A stretch of 28,380 nucleotides of DNA from Caulobacteraceae bacterium. GTDB taxonomy: Bacteria; Pseudomonadota; Alphaproteobacteria; Caulobacterales; Caulobacteraceae. Below are positions 1-8,225 of this stretch, in pieces. The stretch's first letter is position 1. The number at the start of each line of letters is the position of its first letter. The DNA lies in assembly GCA_020852035.1 (NCBI GenBank), contig JADZBR010000361.1, positions 1 through 28,380 of the forward strand. Direction: 5' to 3'. The notes below the pieces were generated by a model that ran no database searches, was not told the DNA's origin, and saw only the letters and a list, made by a program, of their open reading frames with translations. The position numbers and the translations under genes were made by a program.

Positions 1-1675
1 AGACCGTCTCCGGCTCGAAGGCGCCGGCCAGGTAGAGCGCGCGGGCCTTGGCGCGGCTGAGCTTGCCGGAGGAGGTCTGCGGCAGGGCATGGGCGCCCAC
101 CGGCGCCACCTTCGGCTCGATGCTGTGGCGCTGGCGCAGCAGGGCGGCGACCTCTTCGGCGAGGGCGGCGCGGGCGGCCGGGTCGCTGGTGCGGGTCTGA
201 ACGAGGACTACGACTTCATCCTCCTCGTCGCTGGCCACGGCGAAGGCGGCGACATCGCCGCTGCGGAGCCCTGCGACCTCGGCCTCGGCGGTCCACTCCA
301 GGTCCTGCGGCCAGATGTTGCGGCCGTTGAGGATGATCAGGTCCTTGGCCCGCCCGGTGATCACCAGTTCGCCGTCGACGAGATAGCCCAGGTCGCCGGT
401 GTCCAGCCAGCCGTCCGCCAGGGCCGCGGCGGTTTCCTCCGGCTGGCGGTAGTATTCGCGCATCAGGCTCGGCCCGCGGGCGAAGATGCGGCCCACCTGG
501 CGCTCGCCGAGCGGCCGGCCGGCGGCGTCGCGGGCCTCCAGGGCGTGATGCGGCAGCGCCGGGCCGCAGCGGGCGAAGCGGCGCGTGCGCTCGGAGGGCG
601 CGGCGATCTCGGCGCGCGCGCCCTGTTCCAGGCGGCCGGCCTCGAGCGTCTCGGTTTCCAGCCCCCGGCCGAGCGGCGACATGGTCAGCGCCAGGGTCGC
701 CTCGGCCATGCCGTAGCTGGCGACGAAGGCGCGGGCGTCGAACCCGGCGGCCGCGAAGCGTCCGGCGAAATCCTCCAGCGCGGTCGCCCGCACCATGTCG
801 CCGCCGACGCCGGCGACGCGCCAGCCGGCGAGGTCGTAGCCCTCCAGCGAGGCGGTGGCCGCCCGCCGGGCGCAGAGCTCGTAGCCGAAGGTCGGGCTGT
901 AAGAGATGGTGCCGCCGTTGCGGGTGATCAGCTCCAGCCACAGCAGCGGGCGGCGTACGAAGGCGCCGGTGGGCAGGAGGTCCACCGTCATCTGGCTGGC
1001 CAGCGGGCTCAGGAGGAACCCGATCAGGCCCATGTCGTGGTAGAGCGGCAGCCAGGAAACGGCGCGGTCCTTCGCCGTCACCTTCAGCCCGTCGCGGGTG
1101 ATCGCCACCGCGTTGGCCATCAGCGCCCGGTGGGTGACCAGCACCCCGGTCGGGAACCGCGTGCTGCCCGAGGAGAACTGCAGGTAGGACGGATCGTCCG
1201 GCTGCGGTGCGGCGGGCGCATCGCCGGCCGGAGCGGGCAGGGCGGCCCAGTCGCCGACGAACGCCAGGCCGGCCGTCGCGGGCGCCTCGCGCAGCCAGTC
1301 GACCATCGCGCTCGGGCCGATCAGCGCCTGGGCCTCGCAGGCGGCGATCATCCGGCCGACCTGCTCCACATAGGCTTCGCGCCCGCCGAGCGGGGCGGGC
1401 AGGGGCAGCGGCGCTGGGATCACGCCTGCGTACTGGCAGGCGAAGAAGGCGCGCACGAAGTCACCGTCAGTCTCGGCGATCAGGGCGGCGCGATCGCCGC
1501 GTTTCAGACCCGCCGCCGCCAGCCGCCGCGCGCCCTCCAGCGCCTGCTCGCGAAGGGCCGCGTAGGTCAGCGCCTCGACGAACTTGCCTCGCAGGTCGTG
1601 CAGGTTGATCCCGGTGGCGCCGCCGGCGGCGAAGTCCAGCGCGGCGGTCAGCGTCGGGAAGTCGGCATGGCGCAC
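1..1675 (-). CDS. Fatty-acyl-AMP ligase (FAAL/FadD-like), C-terminus cut by window edge
   Basis: Adenylate-forming enzyme that activates a fatty acid with ATP to acyl-AMP, for transfer to an acyl carrier protein or CoA. The reverse strand reads open without a stop from 1675 to the window edge. It shows the P-loop motif SSGSTRFPTG (near 1165), the FAAL-like stretch GTISYSPTFGYELC, the hinge motif TGDLGYL followed by ITGRAKDLIILNGRNIWPQD, and the C-terminal catalytic lysine in SSGKLSRAKARALYLAG. Only a few residues are probably missing. The first in-frame ATG is far inside the domain and an in-frame TAG lies at 1742-1744, so translation must begin at a non-ATG codon; GTG at 1675 is my choice, with CTG near 1701 as an alternative. 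The gene is divergent from a polysaccharide-type flippase. FAAL rather than acyl-CoA synthetase is favoured by the motifs but is not certain; the natural acceptor is unknown. Confidence 0.85.
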   Translation of the reverse strand, partial: MRHADFPTLTAALDFAAGGATGINLHDLRGKFVEALTYAALREQALEGARRLAAAGLKRGDRAALIAETDGDFVRAFFACQYAGVIPAPLPLPAPLGGREAYVEQVGRMIAACEAQALIGPSAMVDWLREAPATAGLAFVGDWAALPAPAGDAPAAPQPDDPSYLQFSSGSTRFPTGVLVTHRALMANAVAITRDGLKVTAKDRAVSWLPLYHDMGLIGFLLSPLASQMTVDLLPTGAFVRRPLLWLELITRNGGTISYSPTFGYELCARRAATASLEGYDLAGWRVAGVGGDMVRATALEDFAGRFAAAGFDARAFVASYGMAEATLALTMSPLGRGLETETLEAGRLEQGARAEIAAPSERTRRFARCGPALPHHALEARDAAGRPLGERQVGRIFARGPSLMREYYRQPEETAAALADGWLDTGDLGYLVDGELVITGRAKDLIILNGRNIWPQDLEWTAEAEVAGLRSGDVAAFAVASDEEDEVVVLVQTRTSDPAARAALAEEVAALLRQRHSIEPKVAPVGAHALPQTSSGKLSRAKARALYLAGAFEPETV

Positions 1676-1751
1676 CGCGCGCTGCGACTCTGTGGGCGTG
1701 ACGATCAGTGCGCCGCCTTTGGCGCGGATTTCGCCGATTGTCTAAAGAGAT

Positions 1752-1780
1752 TTGCCGCCGCGCGGGCGAGACCCGATAAA
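1752..1780 (+). promoter_or_regulatory. Candidate sigma-70 promoter of the flippase gene
   Basis: TTGCCG at 1752-1757 and GATAAA at 1775-1780 are separated by 17 nt, which suits a housekeeping-type promoter. The predicted start would be near 1787, leaving a leader of about 70 nt before the flippase ATG at 1859. A GANTC site (GAATC, 1801-1805) lies in that leader. Inferred from sequence only. Confidence 0.4.
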
Positions 1781-1858
1781 CTGCGACGCCGCGTCGCCCC
1801 GAATCCGCGCCGCGCCTGGTGACGCCTTCATGCCCGTCTTCGCCGCCGTTCCCGCCGC

Positions 1859-3157
1859 ATGACCGTCGGCCAGATTCTCGCGCGAGTGGCGCGCAACGCG
1901 GGCTACCTGGTCTCCGGCAAGGGCGTCGGCGGGGTGTTGCAGCTGGCGTCGATGGGCGTGGCCGGCCGCGCGCTCGGCCCGGAGGCGTTCGGGGTGCTGG
2001 TGCTGGTCCACACCTACGCCCTGACCGCCAGCGGGGTGGCCAAGTTCCAGTCCTGGCAGGCGATCATCCAGTATGGCGCGCCGCACCTGCATTCGGGCGA
2101 CAGGCGCAAGCTGGCCGACGTGGTCACCTTCGCCTTCAGCCTCGACGCGGCGGCGGGCGTGCTCACCGCCCTGGCCGCGGCCGCGCTCCTGCCGCTGTTG
2201 GCCGGCGCGGTCGGCATTCCGGCCGAGCACGTGATGCTGGGTCTGGTCTACTGCGCCCTCATCCCCACCCTGACCGCCGCCTCGCCGACCGGCGTGCTGC
2301 GGCTGCTCGACGATTTCCGCTCGCTCGGCGTGCAGAGCACCGTCACCCCGGCGCTCAGGCTTGTCGGCGTCAGTGTCGCGGCGCTGCTGAACGCGCCGTT
2401 CGTGGCCTATGCGGCGATCTGGTGGCTCTCCGACTTCCTGGGCGACGTGATCCTGTGGCTGATGGCGCTGGCGGCGCTGAAGCGGCGCGACGTCCTCTCC
2501 GCCCTGCGGTTCCGCCCGCTGGCCGCCCCGCGGGACAATCCTGGCATCTGGCGCTTCGTGGCGGCGACCAACCTCAACACCAGCCTGGCGCTGGTCTGGG
2601 GGCCGCTCTCCAACCTGATCGTCGGCGGGATGTTGGGGCCGGCGGCGGCCGGCGGTTACCGGGTGGCGCTCTCCATCGTGCAGGCGCTTTCCAAGCCTGC
2701 GGACCTGGCCACCAAGAGTTTCTACCCCGAACTCGCCCACCTGCAGGCCGCGGGCGACGCGGGCGCGCTGAAGCGTCTGGCGGTGCGGGCGGCCGGACTG
2801 GCCGCGCCGTTCGCCGCCGGCCTGACCCTGCTGGCGGTCCTGGCCGGGCCGTGGCTGGTGGCCCTTGTGATGGGCGAGGACTACCGCGCCGCCGGCTGGC
2901 TGCTGGCGGTGATGGCCCCGGCGCTGCTGATCGCCCTGCCGTCGTTCCCGCTGGAGCCGGTGCTGCTCTCCATCGGTCGGGCGGGGCAGGCGCTGGTCGC
3001 GCGGCTGGCGGCCAGCGCCGGCTATCTCGCCCTGCTGCTCGGCCTGACCCACGCCTTCGGCCTCACCGGCGCGGGGATCGCCTTCGTGGCCGGCGCGGTG
3101 ATGCTCGCGATCGCCCAGGGAACCCCTTTCCTGCTGGCCGGCCGGCCGGCGCGATAG
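1859..3157 (+). CDS. Wzx-like polysaccharide flippase (MOP superfamily)
   Basis: Integral inner-membrane protein of 432 aa, the usual length for Wzx/oligosaccharide flippases, with about 12 hydrophobic segments separated by short basic loops. The N-terminus (ARVARNAGYLVSGKGVGG, then GRALGPEAFGVL) follows the typical start of the family, in which a conserved 'LGPEAFG' segment follows the first helix. It probably moves lipid-linked glycans across the inner membrane, but the substrate cannot be told from sequence. No glycosyltransferase is next to it; the divergent neighbour is a fatty-acyl-AMP ligase and the downstream gene a CYTH-CHAD protein. In Caulobacter relatives such flippases serve holdfast, capsule or O-antigen export, so any of these is possible. 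Confidence 0.8.
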   Translation: MTVGQILARVARNAGYLVSGKGVGGVLQLASMGVAGRALGPEAFGVLVLVHTYALTASGVAKFQSWQAIIQYGAPHLHSGDRRKLADVVTFAFSLDAAAGVLTALAAAALLPLLAGAVGIPAEHVMLGLVYCALIPTLTAASPTGVLRLLDDFRSLGVQSTVTPALRLVGVSVAALLNAPFVAYAAIWWLSDFLGDVILWLMALAALKRRDVLSALRFRPLAAPRDNPGIWRFVAATNLNTSLALVWGPLSNLIVGGMLGPAAAGGYRVALSIVQALSKPADLATKSFYPELAHLQAAGDAGALKRLAVRAAGLAAPFAAGLTLLAVLAGPWLVALVMGEDYRAAGWLLAVMAPALLIALPSFPLEPVLLSIGRAGQALVARLAASAGYLALLLGLTHAFGLTGAGIAFVAGAVMLAIAQGTPFLLAGRPAR

Positions 3158-3190
3158 ACAAGTTTCCGCAGGCGTGCTTCGTGCCCGCCC

Positions 3191-4768
3191 GTGGACGGCA
3201 CAAGCCAAGCTGCGACCCCGGACGAGCCCGGCGCCGAGGCGGCCGGCGGGACCCTGACTCCCGAGATCGAACTGAAACTGGAGCTGGACGCGGCGGCCCT
3301 GGAAGGGCTGCGAGGCCACGCCGCGATGGCCGCCCCGCCGGAAATCTCGGAGCTCACCTCCGTCTATTTCGACACCGCCGACCACCGCCTGCACGAGGCG
3401 GGCGTCAGCCTGCGCGTCCGCCACGACGGCGTGGGCTTCGTGCAGACCATCAAGTGGCGCCGCTCCAGCGGCCTCTTCGAGCGCGAGGAACTGGAGATCG
3501 AGGTCGCCGGCGAACAGCCTGACCCGTCGGTGTTCGAGCGGACGCCGGTCGCCGCCCTGCTGGACGACGGCGCGCAGGTCGGCGAGGTGTGCGCCACCCG
3601 CGTGCGCCGCGTCACACGGCTCTGGCGGGACGGCGAAAACCTCATCGAGATCAGCCTCGACGAGGGAGAAGTCGCCGCCGGCGAGGCCCGCGAGCCGATC
3701 GCCGAGCTGGAACTGGAGTTGAAGGCCGGGCCGCCCGAGGCGTTGTTCGCCCTGGCCCGGTCGCTGGGCCAGGCCGCCCCGCTGAGGCTCGCCTTCGAGA
3801 GCAAGGGCGAGCGGGGCTATCGCCTGGCCGCCGGCGACGGCCGCGCAGCCCGCAAGGCCGAGCCGGTCGAACTGGGGGAGGGCGACGCCGCCGCCGACGC
3901 CTGGCGCGCCATCGCCCTCAACGCCCTGCGGCAGATTTCGCTCAACGCCCACGCCTTCCGCACCCGGCCGGGCGTCTCGGCCCTGCACCAGACCCGCGTC
4001 GGGCTTCGCCGGCTGCGGGCGGCCTTCAGCCTGTTCCGTCCGATCCTGCAGGGCGAGACGCTGGATCGCATGAAGGCCGAGGCGCGATGGGCGGCCGGCG
4101 AACTGGCCGAGGGGCGCGACCTCGATGTCTTCCTGGCTGAGACCTACCAGCCGGCGGCCGAGCGGGCCGCGGGCGACCCGGCGATAACCGCGTTGGGCGC
4201 GCGTCTGCTGGCGGCCCGGGACGCCGCCTACGCCCGCGCCGGCGAGGCGCTGGCCTCGCGGCGGCTGGCCGACTGGATGCTCGACCTCACCGAATGGATC
4301 GAGGTCGGCGACTGGGCGAAGAGCCCGGCCCCCAAGCTCGCCGCGATGCAGGCGCTGGCCGTCCGCGCCTTCGCCGATCAGGCGCTGGAGCGGCGCGCGC
4401 GGTTCCTGAGGAAGGGCGGCGACGGGCTTGGCAGGCTCGATCACGCCCGCCGCCACGCCCTGCGCGTCAAGGTCAAGAAGCTGCGCTACGCCTTCGATTT
4501 CTTCGGCGGGCTCTACCGGGGCGACGCCGGCAAGGCCCGTCGCAAGCAGACGGCGATGATCCGCGGCCTGCAGGATGGGCTGGGCGACCTGAACGACGAG
4601 GCGGTGGCCGCCGAAGTGGCCCGCGCCGTGGTCGGGACCGACGATCCCGGGCTGCTGTTCGCCGCCGGCCGCGTGGCCGGGCGTCGCGAGCAGCTGACGG
4701 CGGATGCGCTCTCGCGCACCGAGCGGGCTTGGCGGGCGCTGCGCGCCGCCCGGCCATTCTGGCGCTAG
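3191..4768 (+). CDS. CYTH and CHAD domain protein
   Basis: A 525 aa two-domain protein starting at GTG 3191, 33 nt after the flippase stop. The N-terminal CYTH (triphosphate tunnel) domain, about residues 23-215, carries the diagnostic ExExK motif as EIELK (E25, E27, K29), followed by alternating charged strands such as SLRVRHDG and TIKWRR. The CHAD domain, about residues 225-510, is helical and histidine-rich with the typical LHQTRVGLRRLRAAFSLF and HALRVKVKKLRYAFDFF segments. CYTH proteins hydrolyse triphosphates such as inorganic tripolyphosphate, and CHAD domains bind polyphosphate, so a role in (poly)phosphate metabolism is likely. The fused architecture is common in proteobacteria. The next gene, a histidine kinase, follows after 77 nt; a functional tie is not shown. 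Confidence 0.88.
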   Translation: MDGTSQAATPDEPGAEAAGGTLTPEIELKLELDAAALEGLRGHAAMAAPPEISELTSVYFDTADHRLHEAGVSLRVRHDGVGFVQTIKWRRSSGLFEREELEIEVAGEQPDPSVFERTPVAALLDDGAQVGEVCATRVRRVTRLWRDGENLIEISLDEGEVAAGEAREPIAELELELKAGPPEALFALARSLGQAAPLRLAFESKGERGYRLAAGDGRAARKAEPVELGEGDAAADAWRAIALNALRQISLNAHAFRTRPGVSALHQTRVGLRRLRAAFSLFRPILQGETLDRMKAEARWAAGELAEGRDLDVFLAETYQPAAERAAGDPAITALGARLLAARDAAYARAGEALASRRLADWMLDLTEWIEVGDWAKSPAPKLAAMQALAVRAFADQALERRARFLRKGGDGLGRLDHARRHALRVKVKKLRYAFDFFGGLYRGDAGKARRKQTAMIRGLQDGLGDLNDEAVAAEVARAVVGTDDPGLLFAAGRVAGRREQLTADALSRTERAWRALRAARPFWR

Positions 4769-4815
4769 GCGCGTCAACTTCTTCCAAACCTGCCGCGGTT
4801 AAGCTGGCCGCTCAC

Positions 4816-4833
4816 GCTCCTCGCCCGAGGAGC
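4816..4833 (+). promoter_or_regulatory. Hairpin in the leader of the histidine kinase
   Basis: GCTCCTCG and CGAGGAGC form a perfect inverted repeat at 4816-4833, ending just before the purine-rich Shine-Dalgarno stretch (GGGGGAG, 4836-4842) of the kinase gene. With a realistic loop the stem is 6 bp. It could influence kinase translation or end readthrough from the CYTH-CHAD gene, but there is no T-run. Confidence 0.3.
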
Positions 4834-4845
4834 ACGGGGGAGCGG

Positions 4846-6576
4846 GTGGTCAGCAGCGAACTCTATCGCGCGGTCGCGGTGACGCGGGCCAAGGAACTGC
4901 CGACACGGCTGGGCCTGGCGCTGTTCATCGGCGCTATCGCCCTGGTGCTGACCCAGACCGTCTGGCCGCTGGTGTGGTTCGGCGCGGTGATCCTGGCCCA
5001 GGTGCTCGACAGCTGGGTCTTCAACCCCATCAAGGCCGAAGACGCGCCGCCGCCCGGGCCGGTCCGGCGCGGCCTGTGCATCGCCTCGGCGGCGCTCAAC
5101 ACCGCGGTCTATTCGGGCATCGCGGCCTATATCTGGTTCGCCGGCGGCGAGGCCGGCAAGCTGTTCGCGATGATCCAAACGGCTGGCGGCCTGCTGCACA
5201 TCGCGCTGCACATGCACTCGGTGCGCAGCCTCCTCTTCGCGGCCGCCATCCCGCACATGGCCTACCTGCTCGGCCTGCCGCTGGCGAACGCGCTGACGAC
5301 GCCGCAGAAGGACCTGCTGCCGATGGCGGCGGTGACCTGCGCGGGCCTGCTCTACGTGCTGCACCTGGTGGTGGCCGTGGGCCGCACCAGCGCCGTCTCG
5401 GCCGAGATGCGCGCCGCGCGCGACGAGGCGCAGTCCGAACGCCTGCGGGCCGAACAGGCCAGCGCCGCCAAGTCCAACTTCCTGGCCACCATCAGCCACG
5501 AGATCCGCACGCCCCTGAACGCCGTGGTCGCCGCCGGCGCCTTGCTCGGCCGCACCCGGCTCTCCAAGGCCCAGGCCGAGCATGTGGCCATGCTGAACAA
5601 CGCCGGCGAGGTGCTGCTGGGCCTGCTCAACGACGTGCTCGACCTCTCCAAGATCGAGTCCGGCAAGCTGCAGGTCGAAGCCGCCGAGTTCGCCCTGCGC
5701 GACAAGCTGGAGGCCAGCGTGCAGCTGTGGCGCCCGCGCGCCGCCGAGAAGGGCGTCGAACTGGTCGCCCGGCTGGCCGACGACCTGCCGGCGCGGGTGG
5801 TGACCGACCCGCTGCGCTTCCAGCAGATCGTCTTCAACCTGTTGTCCAACGCCGTGAAGTTCACCGACGTCGGGCGCGTCGAGCTCAGCGCCGGCCTGAC
5901 GGGCGGTCGCCTCTGGCTGGAGGTCGCCGACACCGGCTGCGGCATGACCGCCGAGGCCGCCGCGCGGGTGTTCGACAGCTTCGAGCAGGCCAGCGCCTCG
6001 ACCAGCCGCCAGCGGGGCGGCACGGGGCTGGGCCTGGCGATCAGCCGCCAGTTGGCCGAGATCATGGACGGCGAGCTTTCCGTGCGCAGCACGCCGGGCG
6101 AAGGCTCGATCTTCCGGCTGGTGCTGCCGGCGGCCGTCGTCGAGGCCGCCGCGCCAGCCGAGGCGACGGGCCCGGAGGCGCTGCTGGACGGGCTGGAGGT
6201 GCTGCTGGCCGACGACCATCCGGTCAACCAGCGGATCGTGCGGCTCTACCTGGAGCCGCTGGGCTGCCGGGTGACGACCGTCGGCGACGGCGGCGAGGCG
6301 GTGGAGGCCGCCGCGCTCCGCCCCTTCGACCTGATCCTCATGGACATGCAGATGCCGGTGGTCGACGGCGTCGAGGCGACGCGCCGCATCCGCGCCGGCG
6401 GCGGGCCGAACGCCGCCACGCCGGTCTTCGCCCTCACCGCCAACGCCATGCAGGAGCACCGGGGGGCCTGGGCGGCGGTCGGCGTCGAGGTTTTCCTGAC
6501 CAAGCCGCTGGACATGGCGCTGCTGATGCAGGCGGTCGCCGGCGTCGCCGAGGCCGATCGCGCCGCCGCCGCCTGA
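4846..6576 (+). CDS. Membrane-bound hybrid histidine kinase with receiver domain
   Basis: A 576 aa sensor kinase. GTG 4846 was chosen because GGGGGAG lies just upstream and the preceding frame is the shadow of the CHAD gene. About six transmembrane segments fill residues 20-185 with no large periplasmic domain, so the signal is probably sensed in or at the membrane. A short coiled coil leads to HisKA with the phospho-accepting H218 in FLATISHEIRTPLNA. The ATPase domain has the N-box (FNLLSNAVKF), G1 (DTGCGM), F-box (FDSFEQAS) and G2 (GGTGLGLAISRQLAE). The receiver has the acidic pair in LLADDHP, phospho-acceptor D500 in LMDMQMP and lysine in LTKPLD. No partner regulator or Hpt protein is adjacent, so it is an orphan. 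A weak hairpin (6582-6598) follows the stop. The signal and output are unknown. Confidence 0.92.
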   Translation: MVSSELYRAVAVTRAKELPTRLGLALFIGAIALVLTQTVWPLVWFGAVILAQVLDSWVFNPIKAEDAPPPGPVRRGLCIASAALNTAVYSGIAAYIWFAGGEAGKLFAMIQTAGGLLHIALHMHSVRSLLFAAAIPHMAYLLGLPLANALTTPQKDLLPMAAVTCAGLLYVLHLVVAVGRTSAVSAEMRAARDEAQSERLRAEQASAAKSNFLATISHEIRTPLNAVVAAGALLGRTRLSKAQAEHVAMLNNAGEVLLGLLNDVLDLSKIESGKLQVEAAEFALRDKLEASVQLWRPRAAEKGVELVARLADDLPARVVTDPLRFQQIVFNLLSNAVKFTDVGRVELSAGLTGGRLWLEVADTGCGMTAEAAARVFDSFEQASASTSRQRGGTGLGLAISRQLAEIMDGELSVRSTPGEGSIFRLVLPAAVVEAAAPAEATGPEALLDGLEVLLADDHPVNQRIVRLYLEPLGCRVTTVGDGGEAVEAAALRPFDLILMDMQMPVVDGVEATRRIRAGGGPNAATPVFALTANAMQEHRGAWAAVGVEVFLTKPLDMALLMQAVAGVAEADRAAAA

Positions 6577-6702
6577 CCCGCCGCGACCTTGCGTCGCGTA
6601 ACAGCTTGAGCATGTGCCGCAGGGTCGTCACGCCGTGGGCGCCTTGCCGCCACAAACGCACCCTCGATTGTCCGCCTATCAGTGACTTGCGTGGAGGGGC
6701 GC

Positions 6703-7002
6703 ATGAAGCGGCTCGTGGGCCAGACGAGCGGGCATGGAACCTTGGTCGTCGGCGAGGAAGAGACCCGCACCTTCTACGAGGCGACTCTCTGGGAGAACGT
6801 CCAGCGCTCGTCGCGCACCCGTTCGGTCGAGGGCAAGCTGACCGCGCCGTTTCCCGTGCTGGTCAGCGCCATGACCGGCGGGCTCGCCTGCCGGCTGCGG
6901 CTGAAGAACGGCGACGAGGCCGACATCGTGGTGAACCGCGCCAACCCGCAGGGCGGTTCGTTCCATTCCGCCGGGCCGTTCCCCTGGCCCAGCCCCGTCT
7001 AG
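6703..7002 (+). CDS. Small conserved-looking hypothetical protein
   Basis: A 99 aa protein I do not recognise. The start ATG 6703 is preceded by GGAGG (6693-6697) at a good distance; an upstream GTG at 6682 is less likely. The sequence is soluble and mixed charged, without signal peptide or membrane segment; it contains a beta-rich, hydrophobic centre (KLTAPFPVLVSAMTGGLACRLRL) and a glycine/proline-rich tail. Codon use matches the neighbours and supports a real gene. It stands between the histidine kinase and the nitronate monooxygenase-like gene, with 99 nt before the latter, so it may be transcribed alone. Confidence 0.6.
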   Translation: MKRLVGQTSGHGTLVVGEEETRTFYEATLWENVQRSSRTRSVEGKLTAPFPVLVSAMTGGLACRLRLKNGDEADIVVNRANPQGGSFHSAGPFPWPSPV

Positions 7003-7025
7003 CCGGGGCGCGATCCGCCCTCAGC

Positions 7026-7039
7026 CAAACAAGCGTTTG
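7026..7039. promoter_or_regulatory. PsrA-type operator candidate upstream of the flavoenzyme gene
   Basis: CAAACAAGCGTTTG is a palindrome with CAAAC and GTTTG half-sites and a 4-nt spacer, matching the (G/C)AAAC-N2-4-GTTTG(C) consensus of PsrA, the TetR-family fatty-acid-responsive repressor of Pseudomonas. It lies 62 nt before the ATG at 7102. A GANTC methylation site (GAATC, 7039-7043) overlaps its right edge. The regulator itself is not in the window, so the identity of the bound protein is inferred. Confidence 0.5.
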
Positions 7040-7101
7040 AATCCGTCTTGTCTTCCGCTAGGTGAAACCACAACGCTTCGCGGAAAGTGGGAGGAAGGCT
7101 G

Positions 7102-8049
7102 ATGATCAGGACGCGTGTGTCCGAGCTGCTCGGGGTCGAATACCCCATCGTGCAGGCGCCGATGGGCTGGATCGCCCGTGCGCAGCTGGCCTCGGCGGTG
7201 TCCAACGCCGGCGGGCTGGGGATCATCGAGACCTCCTCGGGCGAACTCGACGCGGTGCGCGGCGAGATCGCCAGGATGCGGACGCTGACCGACAAGCCGT
7301 TCGGCGTGAACATCGCCCAGGCGTTCGTGCGCGACCCGGACATCGTGAAGTTCGTGATCGACCAGGGCGTGAAGTTCGTCACCACCTCGGCGGGCGATCC
7401 GACCAAGTACTGCGCCCAACTGAAGGACGCGGGCCTGACGGTTTTCCACGTGGTCCCCTCGCTCTCGGCGGCGCTGAAGGCGGTGGAGGCCGGCGTGGAC
7501 GGGCTGGTCGTCGAGGGCGGCGAAGGCGGCGGGTTCAAGAACCCGCGCGAGGTCGCCTCGATGGTGCTGCTGCCGCTGGTCTGTTCGAAGGTGGGCGTGC
7601 CGGTGATCGCCGCCGGTGGTGTCACCTGCGGGCGGACCATGTCCGCGGCCTTCGCCCTCGGCGCCGAGGGCGTGCAGCTGGGCACGCGGATGGTCTCGGC
7701 CAAGGAATCGCCGGTCCACCAGAACTGGAAGGACGCCATCCTGGAGGCCAGGGAGACCGACACCGTCTTCCTCAACCGCTTCGGCCCCGGCCCGGCGCTG
7801 CGGGCGCTTCGCACCGAGAAGACCAGCCGCCTGGAGAAGGACCCCGGCCCGAGCATCATGGCCGAGTTCGGCAAGGCCACCGATCTCTACTTCGGCGGCG
7901 ACATGGAATCCTCGATCGCGCTCTCGGGCCAGGTCGCCGGACGCATCGACGAGGTGAAGCCCGTGGCCCAGATCCTCGGCGAGATGGTCGAGGAGTTCCA
8001 CGCCACGGTCGCCGAGATGGCCCGCCGTCACGGCCGCGTGCCGGCCTGA
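7102..8049 (+). CDS. Nitronate monooxygenase / NAD(P)H-dependent flavin oxidoreductase
   Basis: A 315 aa FMN-dependent TIM-barrel enzyme of the 2-nitropropane dioxygenase family, cytoplasmic. The start ATG 7102 follows GGAGGAAGG (7090-7098). The N-terminus (LGVEYPIVQAPMGWIA) has the typical substrate/FMN-site QAPM motif. The phosphate-binding region VEGGEGGG and the strand-loop IAAGGVTCGRTMSAAFALGA followed by VQLGTRM are family signatures. In alphaproteobacteria, relatives are often annotated as nitronate monooxygenases or enoyl-reductase (FabK)-like proteins and lie among fatty-acid degradation genes. The upstream palindrome of fatty-acid regulator type and the nearby pccB gene fit such a lipid-related role, but true nitronate oxidation has not been shown from sequence. 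Confidence 0.85.
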   Translation: MIRTRVSELLGVEYPIVQAPMGWIARAQLASAVSNAGGLGIIETSSGELDAVRGEIARMRTLTDKPFGVNIAQAFVRDPDIVKFVIDQGVKFVTTSAGDPTKYCAQLKDAGLTVFHVVPSLSAALKAVEAGVDGLVVEGGEGGGFKNPREVASMVLLPLVCSKVGVPVIAAGGVTCGRTMSAAFALGAEGVQLGTRMVSAKESPVHQNWKDAILEARETDTVFLNRFGPGPALRALRTEKTSRLEKDPGPSIMAEFGKATDLYFGGDMESSIALSGQVAGRIDEVKPVAQILGEMVEEFHATVAEMARRHGRVPA

Positions 8050-8063
8050 ACGGCGCCGCTTGG

Positions 8064-8168
8064 CCCTGCGTGGTTCGAGACGCGCTCCGCGCTCCTCACC
8101 ATGACTAGGTTTGTGCTGCTTTAGTCATCCTGAGGAGCCCGCGCAGCGGGCGTCTCGAAGGACGCAGG
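8064..8168. repeat. Intergenic inverted-repeat element, family 1
   Basis: Two imperfect arms, 8064-8105 and 8124-8168, are reverse complements of each other around an 18-nt loop. Both contain the core TTCGAGACGC...GCTCCTCA..ATGAC. The element is of a type I know as widely dispersed in alphaproteobacterial intergenic DNA. It sits between the end of the flavoenzyme gene and the end of the minus-strand small RNA, i.e. at a convergent junction. Confidence 0.75.
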
Positions 8169-8192
8169 ACCTCTCCGCAATCGCCCGCCCGG

Positions 8193-8225
8193 AAACGAAA
8201 ACGGCCGCGCCAGTCCGGCGCGGCC
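8193..8225 (-). terminator. Intrinsic terminator of the candidate sRNA
   Basis: Perfect 9-bp GC stem (8203-8211 with 8217-8225) around a 5-nt loop, followed on the minus strand by GTTTTCGTTT. It is oriented to end minus-strand transcription, although no minus-strand protein gene precedes it; this points to a separate RNA gene. Confidence 0.75.

Noticed and set aside
1742..4777. Long antisense open frame (about 1000 codons) opposite the flippase and CYTH-CHAD genes
   Set aside because: Composition is the Arg/Gly/Gln/Ala-rich type made by the complementary strand of GC-rich genes, without any domain motif. The plus-strand genes there are clear.
4294..4845. Extension of the histidine kinase upstream to 4294
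   Set aside because: It would overlap the CHAD domain gene out of frame over nearly 500 bp; the first membrane segment begins after GTG 4846.
4774..6459. Antisense open frame opposite the histidine kinase
   Set aside because: No recognisable motif; His/Gln/Gly/Arg-rich shadow of the kinase gene.
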